Assembly (NCBI RefSeq): GCF_036898095.1
Contig: NC_090761.1
Location: 43,564,454-43,628,453 of the forward strand
DNA: 64,000 nucleotides
Reading direction: 5' to 3'
Origin: Palaemon carinicauda
Lineage: Eukaryota > Arthropoda > Malacostraca > Decapoda > Palaemonidae
Each line of letters opens with the position of its first letter. The first letter of the stretch is position 1. The translations under genes were made by a program, and so were the position numbers. The notes beneath the pieces were generated by a model. The model worked only from the letters and a program-made list of their open reading frames with translations. It had not been told where the DNA came from and did no database searches. Shown piece by piece: positions 11,061 through 19,730 of the stretch.

Positions 11061-11384
11061 ATGTTGTAAGGTGTATGAGGACAGTACAGTGTAGATTTCA
11101 TACTTGTCTACGTCCCTGATACTCCCTGTGAGGTGTTTTTGGAAAAGTCTATGTTTGATATTAACATTTTTATTTTAGCTCGGAATATTCATACATATAC
11201 AGTCACATTGCTAGTTCTTCACAAACATACGTTACTCAGGCCTCTATCCGTGTATTGCACAAAGTTCTTAGCGAGGTGTTAAGGGTTTCTTCCAGTCGCA
11301 GACCAAACCTGTACGTGAAAAACCTGTGTCAATGGCCGAGCCAGTATTGGGACTTCCACCCTCGTAATGGGTGTGTTATCCCTA

Positions 11385-11700
11385 ATAAATAGCGTAAGGT
11401 TTGTATAGTGTTGGAAAAAATGACAAATTTGTAAGTAATTGTATTTTTCTTAATCATACAAACCTTTAGCTATTTATACAAATTGTCCCGCTTTCACCTT
11501 TCTGCAATCAAAAAGTGACCTGGTTTCACTGGTGTGTAAGTGAGAGGGGTAACCGGCAAGCCCCGCGGCTACACCTCACCACCCCCTCTAACTATCGCTT
11601 GCATGGTTGCCACATTGCATAAAAGTCTTAGTGGCTAGTCTTTCAGCTTCACCGAAAGGTAATCCTTATTAAATAGCTACAGGTGTGTATCGTTTGGAAA
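11385..11700 (+). repeat. ICR plus right inverted repeat of family B DIRS
   Basis: The segment 11388-11480 has an ICR-like layout: AATAGCGTAAGGTTTGTAT, a central AAATTTGTAAGTAATTTG-like core, then its approximate inverse ATACAAACCTTTAGCTATTT. It is followed by a repeat body and a terminal AAATAGCTACAGG at 11675-11688. The same organisation appears at 55021-55360. Confidence 0.6.
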
Positions 11701-11732
11701 AATACAAATTACCTGTACTTTCAAAATTGTAA

Positions 11733-11907
11733 TTTTTCAATATTAATCTTACCCGATAATCATGTAGCTGTCAACTCCGTTGCCCGACAGAATTCTACGG
11801 AAGGGATACGCCAGCGATCGCTATACAAGAGGGGGGGTGTACTCACAAGCGTCACCTGTGGCCAGGTACTGCAGTACTTCTTGTTGACACCACCTCAATT
11901 TTTCCTC
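11733..11907 (+). repeat. Left inverted terminal repeat, DIRS copy 2
   Basis: Inverted match to 18304-18496. Its end variant (CCGATAATCATGTAGCTG) is repeated, in the proper orientation, at both ICR halves and at the right end. Confidence 0.88.
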
Positions 11908-14261
11908 TGTCGTGCCTCCGGCTAGACCTACATGGATACGCTGTTGATTCTGGAGTTTTTTGCTCACGATTTGGTGATGTATTTGCTCTAGAGTTTAGCT
12001 TTCGCTATTCAGGAAGTTTTATCATTAGCTTAGCTAGCTTTTGGAATTAATTTGATTAATTATGGTGACGAAGAGAGTATGAACTCTCTTTCACTTTTAA
12101 ATGGCCGACCCTTCCCTTAGACGGAAGTGTTGGTGTCTAAGAGAGTATAGACTCTCTTTCTTAATTTTGCTTAACAAAAGTTATAGATTTATTTTATATC
12201 TCTCCGCCTTTTATAGGCCTCTTCGATTAACTTCCTTTTATTATAAACTTATTAAAATTAATTTTTATATTTGTTTATATTCGACCTTTCCTAATAGTAG
12301 GCGGTCTTTTCTTGGTACCGAAGTTAATTAACATTGAGCCCGTCATTTCGGTTTTACCTGTTAACATATTATGCTATTTTAATGTTTTTGAAAGAATTTC
12401 TTTGATAGTCTCGTACTGTTTTCAAAGTTGAACTAACGTTTTGTTTTGTCTCTGCAGTTGTTGACGTTCAGAACGTTCAACTTGCGCTCTATCGTTACGA
12501 TAGAGAGAGAATTTTCACGGTGTCACGTTGCAGTAAGAGTAACCGTTTCTAGCGTTTTGTTCATTCTTTCTTAGCTTAATGGTTTTAATTCTAATAAAGG
12601 AACTTTTTATTTGGGAAATCTTTCAGTTTTTTTCCTTTAACAATAATATGTTTTAACGATATATATGATTGGGCTCTTCTCTCAGGTTCTAAGTCAAGAG
12701 AGAGAGAGAGAGAGAGATAGAGACGGAGGGAGAGAGAGGAGGATAAACGTTTCGTTCAAGCGAGTAACGTTGTTATCGTTTTTGCTCTTCTCCCTAGTCT
12801 CTTTAGGGGAAGAAGGTAAACGTTTCTAGAGTTTTATTCTTGTTCTCAAGCTTTATGCGGTGAGAGATTTTAAACGTAGTTTATTTGATCTAGTGTTTAG
12901 TCTCTTTCCAGCCACTGAATTATTTATCTTTCATTAGATTTTTCTGTTACATTGTAATTCTGTTTTCGCAATTACTAACTTTTAAGGAAGGATAGAATTG
13001 CGTGTTTCAGGTACAAACCACTTAAAGTTTCGAGTTCAGTGAAATAAGTGCAAACAGAAAATCTAAAGTGATAAGTGATTAGCGCAAAGTGTTACAGTGT
13101 TGCGAGTCGAGGGTTCGTCTGTTCGTGCCAGTTGTTCGCCTAGTCTGGGACCTCTTACAAGCTCCCAAGCCCAGGGGAGAAGTAATGTCGAAGGACTTAT
13201 GGGTTCAGCAGGCCTTGATCGACGAACAGACGTTTTCCCTCCGTGGTTTCGGGTGTATCTACACACGTTGCCGACGTGATCACCCCACCCACACAAAGAC
13301 GAGAGAGCCCTTTTATTCCTCGTCTGCGGAAGAGGTTTCTCGCAGAAACCATGGACCAAATCTTGCAGCTTTTAAGTGCAAGTCGGTCCCTTCCGCACAA
13401 GTCCAACTCCTAGGTGTAGCCATTAGCCCTGGGTCAGTTCGGACTTGCTGCAGTACGACAACTGCACACCTCCCAGAGAGGCAAGGTGGTATCGCAACAG
13501 GCAGTAGCTCCGTCTGTTGCCGCACCAGCTGTTTTAGACCCTCAGTCTCAACGGACAGTAGCTCCGTTTGTTGTTGTCTTTCTTAAACTCTAGTGGTCTA
13601 TACTGCAGACAATGCAGTCTCAGCTTGCGGTGTTGATGCAGGAGTTTCAGGCAGAGAAGGTTAATACACCTCCTCCTGCGAGCGCTCCTCCTCACCGCAG
13701 TCCAGTCTGCCAGACGTACGAAGTTGAGGTTCCTCAAGCTACCTCCATGCGTGAGCTACCACGTTGGGAGTTGCCAGTTACCAGCGTTGTGCAGCAACCT
13801 CCACCTTCCTTAAGGCAACCTCAACAATGGGAACAGGAGTCTTATGCCTTACATCCTCCTCTTCCTTTGAGGCAAGAGTTTCTTGCAGTTAGACCATCTT
13901 CGAGGCAACAACCTCTTGAGGTACGACAACCTCTACCATCCTTGAGGCAGCCACCTCAGCTCTCGCAGCTGCTACCTCAACTTTCCTCAAGGCGAGAGCC
14001 TCAACTCTTGAGGCTAGCACCTCAAGAACCTCAACTCGTGAGACAGGAACTGCGTTCTGCGCAGCCGCTACCTCAACTCTCGCAGCTCACACCTCAAGAA
14101 CCTCAACTCGTGAGTCAAGAGCCTCTCTCTGCGCAGCCACCTCAACCCTTGAGGCAAGCGCAACTCTTGAGGCAGGAACCTCATGCTATGAGTCAGCCAC
14201 CTCAACGCATGCATCTGCCACTTTCTCCTCAACTTGAGCCTCTTCCCATTCAACTTTGAAA

Positions 14262-14880
14262 TAACAAATGACAATAATAACACCTCATTACTTTCATAAC
14301 TTGCATTTGTAAAACATATACATGTATGCCTGCACAAACATTATGATAATGGAGGTTATTCGTATTACTTAAAAAAAAAAAAAAAAAAAAAAATATATAT
14401 ATGTATTCCTTGCAATATATTTTTAACAAAATCGCAAAAATATGGCAAAAATATCTTCAAAACAAAAATGAATCATGAGTTATGAATGTAATGTAAATAT
14501 TATGTTGATATTAAAACCCCATGCAAGCATGCATGAAGTAATGCAGTGTTGCCAACAGGGCGAGTTTCCCTTTCCTGAGGTGAAGTAGATTATAGTACGT
14601 ATATTTAGTGCAGCTTAATTCTACGATTATCATGCCGGCTATCAAATTCATCAACAAAACAGTCTAAATCAATTCCCTCGGCACGTGCGCTTTCAATGGA
14701 CAGTAATGCGATATTACTCTTCTAGCACTGGTCATGGAATTTCTGAGAAATGTTACACGCCATGCAACATGCTCTGCTTACCTTACAGCATGCTCTACAT
14801 ACAGCATGCTCTGCATACAGCATGCTCTGCATACAGCATGCTCTGCATACCTTACCGCATGCTTCTCAGTCACACATCTT
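14262..14880. mobile_element. Unrelated insert inside copy 2 gag
   Basis: This stretch has no counterpart in the other DIRS copies. It begins just after the stop of the Pro/Gln-rich frame, contains an A-run (about 14371-14393) followed by ATATAT, and ends with a short tandem repeat. It may be a small transposon, but no ends could be confirmed. Confidence 0.4.
14761..14872. repeat. Short tandem repeat around GCATGCTCTGC
   Basis: About five units of roughly 16 bases (TACAGCATGCTCTGCA type), each centred on the palindrome GCATGC. It lies in the insert within copy 2. Confidence 0.8.
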
Positions 14881-15454
14881 TGGTTGTTGCCAACTCACTA
14901 GACTGTCAAGCAGTTTCATAACGTTGCCTTCTAGTCTGCTGCTTTTGTACCAGTGAAACCCTCACTGAGAGAACTTAGCTTTTCTCGGATATGGTCCCTG
15001 TAGATGAGAAAGTGCTTTTCTCCCTCCTTCTGATATTCCCTTGAGGACTCTGTCATTTGGAGAGGAGCCTTTAGCTGCGTAGCCTCCTATGGACTTTTAT
15101 TTAAGCATAACATGCTTCCAGGGAAGGTAATGGTTCCACTTCAGTCGCTAACCCCGTCTGTTACCACACCTGCTCCCATAGACCTTGAGCGGTGTTGCAA
15201 GACATGCAGTCCAAGCTTAGTCCTTGTTAGAGGATTTTTTGTTTACGGAGTCAGTGTGTCACTGGGAAGACGTTCAACAACCAGCAGAAGTGACTTATTG
15301 TGACGCAGTGCGGCAACCTCAGCAACCCGATAAGGAGTTGTCTGTACGACCCAGACAGTCTAGACAGCTTCGGGTTGTCACTGTACTTCTCTCGCTTCCC
15401 CATGGTTGACAGTTAACAGACTGTGCAGCAGTACCATGATCTTGTGTCCGGCTC

Positions 15455-16611
15455 CGTCAGACGACTGGCTTTTAAGAGCTCCCACAAGTCGTCGCTGTCT
15501 GGAGATTCTCAGATGGACTTTGGATCTGACCAAGGAACTGGGCCTCCTGGTCAATTTTGAGGAGTCCCAGCTCGTCCCATCCCAGACCATTGTCTACCTG
15601 GGTATGGATCTTCAGAGTCGAGCTTTTCGGGCTTTTCCGTCGGCCCCAAGGATCTTCCAAGCCCTAGAATGCATCCAGAGCATGCTGAGAAGGAACCGAT
15701 GCTCAGTCAGGTAGTGGATGAGTCTAACAGGGACACTTTCATCGCTGGCCCTGTTCATCGTGTTAGGGAGACTCCACCTCCGCCCCCTTCAGTATCATCT
15801 AGCTGCTCACTGGATAAAGGACATGACGCTAGAGACGGTCTCAGTTCCTGTTTCCGAAGAGAGGAGGTCTTCTCTCGCGTGGTGTAAGAACAGCTTTCTT
15901 CTCAAGGAAGTCTACCTTTGGCTGTTCAGAAACCCGACCGCCGTCTCCTCTCGGACGCATCAGACACGGGCTGGGGTGCGACTTTGGACGGACAGGAATG
16001 CTCGGGAACATGGAATCAGGAGCAAAGGACACTTCACATCAATTGCAAGGAGTTGTTGGCGGTTCTTCTGGCCTTGATAAACTTCAAGTCCCTCCAGCTT
16101 AACAAGGTGGTGGAGGTGGACTCTGACAACACCACAGCCCTGGCTTACATCTCCAAGCAGGGAGGGACTCTTTCGTGGAAGTTGTTCTAGATCGCAAGGG
16201 ACCTCCTCATCTGGTCAAAAAATCGAAAGCTCACGCTGGTAACGAGGTTCATTCAGGGCGGTATGAATGTCATGGCAGATCGCCTCAGCCGGAAGGGTCA
16301 GGTCATCCCCACAGAGTGGACCCTTCACAAGAATGTTTGCAGCAGACTTTGGGCCCTGTGGGGTCAGCCAACCATAGATCTGTTCGCTACCTCGATAACC
16401 TAGAGACTCCTGTTGTATTGTTCTCCGATTCCAGACCCAGCAGCAGTTCACGTGGATGCTTTTCTGCTGGATTGGTCCCATCTCGACCTGTATGCATTCC
16501 CGCCGTTCAAGATTGTCAACAGGGTACTTCAGAAGTTCTCCTCTCGCAAAGGGACACGGCTGACGTTGGTTGGCTCCGCTCTGGCCCGCGAGAGAATGGT
16601 TCATAGAGGTA
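15455..16611 (+). pseudogene. RT C-terminal part, RNase H and MT-like region, DIRS copy 2
   Basis: The RT sequence starts inside the catalytic motif: only Asp-Asp-Trp of the YLDDW box is left, joined to gag. RNase H segments are open at 15918-16190 (LLSDASDTGWGATL, CKELLAV, DSDNTTALAYI). The DIRS C-terminal block (DAFLLDWSHLDLYAFPPF) is present from about 16413. Several frame changes occur, and a one-base insertion near 16570 fuses the MT-like block into the recombinase frame. Confidence 0.78.
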
Positions 16612-17784
16612 CTGCAATGGCTGGTCGACATTCCCAGGACTCTTCCTCTAGGAGTGAACCTTCTACGTCAACCTCACGTAAAGAAGGTACACCCAAACCT
16701 CCACGCTCTTCGTCTGACTGCCTTCAGACTTTCGAAAGACTCTCAAGAGCTAGGGGCTTTTCGAAGGAGGCAGCCAGAGCGATTGCCAGAGCAAGGAGAA
16801 CATCCACTCTCAGAATCTATCAGTCTCAAGGGGAAGTCTTCCGTAGCTGGTACAAGACCAATGCAGTTTCCTCAACCAGTACCACTGTAACCCAGATTGC
16901 TGACTTCCTGTTACATCTAAGGAAAGTAAGATCCCTTTCAGCTCCTACGATCAAGGGTTACAGAAGTATGTTGGCAGCGGTTTTCCGCCACAGAGGCTTG
17001 GATCTTTCCACCAACAAAGATCTACAGGACCTCCCTAGGTCTTTTGAGACCTCAAAGGAACGTCGGTTGTCCACTCCAGGCTGGAATCTAGACGTGGTCC
17101 TAAGGTTCCTTATGTCATCAAGATTTGAACCTCTCCAATCAGCCTCTTTTTAGGACCTCACATTAAAAACTCTTTTCCTCGTGTGCTTGACAACAGCTAA
17201 AAGAGTAAGTGAGATCCACGCCTTCAGCAGGATCATTGTTTTCACATCTGAAACGGCTACATGTTCCTTGCAGCTCGGTTTTTGCTAAACGAGCTTCCTT
17301 CACGTCCTTGGCCTAAGTCGTTCGAGATCCCAAGCCTGTCCAACTTGGTGGGGAATGAACTGGAGAGAGTACTTTGCCCAGTTAGAGCTCTTAGGTACTA
17401 TCTAAAAAGGTCTTAACCTTTACGAGGACAATCAGAAGCCTTATGGTGTGCTATCAAGAAGCCTTCTTTTCCAAGGTCTAAGAACTCAGTTTCTTACTAT
17501 TCAGGCTTCTGATTAGGGAAGCACATTCTCATCTGAAGGAAGAAGACCTTGCTTTGCTGAAGGTAAGGACACATGAAGTGAGAGCTGTGGCTACTTCAGT
17601 GGCCTTCAAACAGAACCGTTCTCTGCAGAGTGTTATGGATGCAACCTATTGGAGAAGCAAGTCAGTGTTCGCATCATTCTATCTCAAAGATGTCCAGTCT
17701 CTTTACGAGTACTGCTACACCCTGGGACCATTCGTAGCAACGAATGCAGTAGTAGGCGGGGGCTCAGCCACTACATTCCCATAA
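16596..17784 (+). pseudogene. Tyrosine recombinase pseudogene, DIRS copy 2
   Basis: Starts at the family ATG (MVHRGTAMAG). The N-terminal core-binding part is readable to a stop at 17151-17153, followed by frameshifts. The C-terminal part is readable again at 17554-17784 and keeps HEVRAVATS, the Trp of ATYWRS and the Tyr of SFYLKD. Compared with copies 3 and 4 it carries many changes, so it is the most decayed YR of the five copies. Confidence 0.85.
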
Positions 17785-18168
17785 TCCCATAACCTTTTAA
17801 CCTTTCTCTTGAATACTTTTTATGGGTTGTACGGTCGGCTAAGAAGCCTTCCACATCCTTGTTGATTTGGCGGGTGGTCAATTCTTTCTTGAGAAGCGCC
17901 GAGGTTAAAGGTTGTGATGAGGTCCTTTAGTATGGGTTGCAGCCCTTGATACTTCAGCACCTTAGAGTTGTTCAGCCTCCTAAGAGGAACGCTGCGCTCA
18001 GTAAGGAAGACGAACTTATTTAAGGCAGAGTAATGGCTCAAGTCGACTTCCTTACCAGGTACTTATAATTTCATTGTTATTTTGAATAACTGATAATATG
18101 AAAGACGGGATACTTAGCTTCTTGATATACATGTACACTGGTTTTCACCCACGTCCCTGGGTGTGAAT

Positions 18169-18259
18169 CAGCTACATGATTATCGGGTAAGATTAATATT
18201 GAAAAATGTTATTTTCATTAGTAAAATAAATTTTTGAATATACTTACCCGATAATCATG
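18169..18259 (+). repeat. Internal complementary region, DIRS copy 2
   Basis: Reverse complement of the joined ends of this copy, including the copy-specific CATGATTATC variant and the CATTAGTAAAATAA stretch. Confidence 0.88.
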
Positions 18260-18303
18260 ATTTAATTGACCCACCCTTCCTCCCCATAGAACCAGTGGAC
18301 CGA

Positions 18304-18496
18304 GGAAAAATTGAGGTGGTGTCAACAAGAAGTACTGCAGTACCTGGCCACAGGTGGCGCTTGTGAGTACACCCCCTTCTTGTATAGCGATCGCTGGTGT
18401 ATCCCTTCCGTAGAATTCTGTCGGGCAACGGAGTTGACAGCTACATGATTATTGGGTAAGTATATTCAAAAATTTATTTTACTAATGAAAATAACA
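18304..18496 (+). repeat. Right inverted terminal repeat, DIRS copy 2
   Basis: Inverted match to 11733-11907. Its tip carries GGGTAAGTATATTC and ends at about 18496, where family B sequence resumes. Confidence 0.86.
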
Positions 18497-18990
18497 TTTT
18501 TCCTAACGATACAAACCTGTAGCTATTTATACAAATAGTCCCGCCATCACCTATTCCTCATATTAAGTTCTGCCTACAATCAAAAGTGTATCAGATTCAC
18601 TAGTGTGTGAGCAACCCCCACTACCCCTCACTTCACCCCCTACCCCCTGTTAACTAGTGGGTTGGGTAGCTTGCAACTACTGTACCACTATCCACCCCTT
18701 TCCACTAACTAGTGGGTTAAGTAGCTTGCAACTACCACTATCCCCCCCTCTCCGCTAACTAGTGGGTTAGGTAGCTTGCAACTACCACTATCCCCCCCTC
18801 TCCGCTAACTAGTGGGTTAGGTAGCTTGCAACTACCACTATCCCCCCCTCTCCGCTAACTAGTGGGTTGGTTAGCTGGTACAGTATGTTGCTTAAAGTCT
18901 GAATGGCTAGTCTTCCAGCTTCACCTAAAAATAATCCCAATTCCCTAATAAATAGATACAGGTTTATATCGTAAAGAAGAATACAAATTC
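18497..18990 (+). repeat. Family B DIRS terminal sequence, right of copy 2
   Basis: Begins with CCTAACGATACAAACCTGTA, the second half of a family B ICR, followed by a repeat body and a terminal AAATAGATACAGGTTTATAT block at 18950-18970. Removing copy 2 would join it to the family B right end at 11675-11732, so copy 2 appears nested in this older element. The resulting order of ICR, repeat, ICR, repeat suggests duplicated terminal modules. Confidence 0.6.
18650..18878. repeat. 50-bp tandem repeat, about 4.5 units
   Basis: The unit begins CTAACTAGTGGGTTAGGTAG and ends in a C-rich tract. The central units are nearly identical and the outer ones diverge. It is a local minisatellite inside the family B terminal repeat. 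Confidence 0.9.
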
Positions 18991-19130
18991 CAAATTTGTC
19001 ATATTAGTCAAATTTATACTTAATTATTTATTTCTGGGATAGCTGTAATGTTTAAGCTGAAATATTAATAACTCCCTGAACATATGGTACACCTTTAATT
19101 TTATTCATTCCCTTTTTTTTTTTTATCAAG

Positions 19131-19260
19131 GTACAAGTGTTGCTTTAAAGTGTTGTCTGTATTGTATTCAAGAAATAAAGAATGGCAACCAGTGACAGCT
19201 CTTGCGCTGAATTGAAACAGTTGTTGGTTACTGGCTCCAACCATGCAGCTTGGAGTGGAG
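19131..19260 (+). other. RO60: Probable first coding exon with 5' UTR
   Basis: A long T-run followed by ATCAAG at 19111-19130 looks like a 3' splice acceptor, which would make 19131-19181 the UTR part of an exon preceded by an intron. In that case copies 1 and 2 would also sit in a 5'-UTR intron. The acceptor is inferred from sequence only. Transcription could instead start nearby. Confidence 0.45.
19182..19260 (+). CDS. RO60: RO60 exon, N-terminus
   Basis: ATG at 19182 with an in-frame TAA two codons upstream, which fixes the start. It encodes 26 residues beginning MATSDSSCAELKQLL and ends with one spare base before a consensus GTAAGT donor at 19261. The phase matches the acceptor at 26194. 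This N-terminus is not itself diagnostic; the gene identity comes from the exons downstream. RO60 is a ring-shaped RNA-binding protein that holds Y RNAs and the 3' ends of misfolded small RNAs. Confidence 0.75.
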
Positions 19261-19353
19261 GTAAGTAGGGTTTTTATGTCTTGTGTACATCTTCATTGGC
19301 TGAATTGTGATTTTTTTTTTTCAATTTAAGGAAGAATATATAGAAATATTTCA

Positions 19354-19526
19354 TTTTTAAATATTTAACTTAGCCGGTGAATATATAGCTGCAACTCTGT
19401 TGCTCGACAGACAAACTCTACGGAAAAAACTCGCCAGCGATCGCTACACAGGTTGCGGGTGTGCCCAACAGCGCCATCTGTCGACCAGATACCCAGCTCT
19501 TATGTAAACAAAGACTCAATTTTCTC
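19354..19526 (+). repeat. Left inverted terminal repeat, DIRS copy 3
   Basis: Inverted match to 25703-25894. The copy-specific tip variant CCGGTGAATATATAGCTG recurs at the ICR and right end. Confidence 0.9.
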
Positions 19527-19730
19527 TCTGTCGAGGTGTCGACAAGACGTACCTTACTCGCTGTTGCTAAACTGGAGTTTTTCACATCTTATTGGTGAAG
19601 TACTATATTCTGGTTTTGAGCTTTCGCTGTGCATGGTTTTTCTTCAAACAAATCCTTGAACTCTTTTTTGTAACGGATTCATTGTTGATGACTTAGATCG
19701 TTTTTGGAATTTTCCCTTGACCAATTCAAA

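Larger units (their letters stand above)
9400..11732 (+). mobile_element. Degenerate DIRS element of an older family (family B)
   Basis: A decayed RT segment (about 10000-10460), a recombinase C-terminal trace (about 10463-10560), an ICR-like segment (11385-11480) and a right inverted repeat (11480-11700) follow one another in DIRS order. RNase H and most of YR are deleted. A LINE 3' end has inserted between YR and ICR, and DIRS copy 2 begins immediately to the right. The left boundary is uncertain. Confidence 0.65.
12101..15454 (+). pseudogene. Decayed and rearranged gag, DIRS copy 2
   Basis: The Met-Ala-Asp-Pro-Ser gag start is at 12101 and runs out of frame quickly, as in copies 1 and 5. 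Gag pieces recur at 13100-13560. A 215-codon open stretch at 13612-14259 is dominated by Pro, Gln, Leu and Glu in repeated PQL/REP-like units (for example PQEPQLVRQE), apparently an expanded version of the gag low-complexity linker. After an unrelated insert (14262-14880), gag resumes. At about 15117 a second gag block restarts with the same CAGTCGCTAACCCCGTCTGT joint sequence as copies 1 and 5. Many stops and frame changes make it non-functional. Confidence 0.7.
11733..18496 (+). mobile_element. DIRS retrotransposon copy 2 (non-autonomous, decayed)
   Basis: ITRs lie at 11733-11907 and 18304-18496, and the ICR at 18169-18259. Its coding remnants are closest to copy 4, but its 5' gag region and second gag block share the unusual rearranged layout of copies 1 and 5. 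The RT core is deleted at a joint unlike that of copies 1 and 5, about 15454-15461. It also holds an unrelated insert of about 620 bp. It sits inside family B terminal sequence, which continues at 18497. Confidence 0.9.

Noticed and set aside
18650..18878. CRISPR-like direct repeats
   Set aside because: The units are contiguous with no unique spacers, the context is a eukaryotic transposon end, and no cas genes are present. It is a minisatellite.
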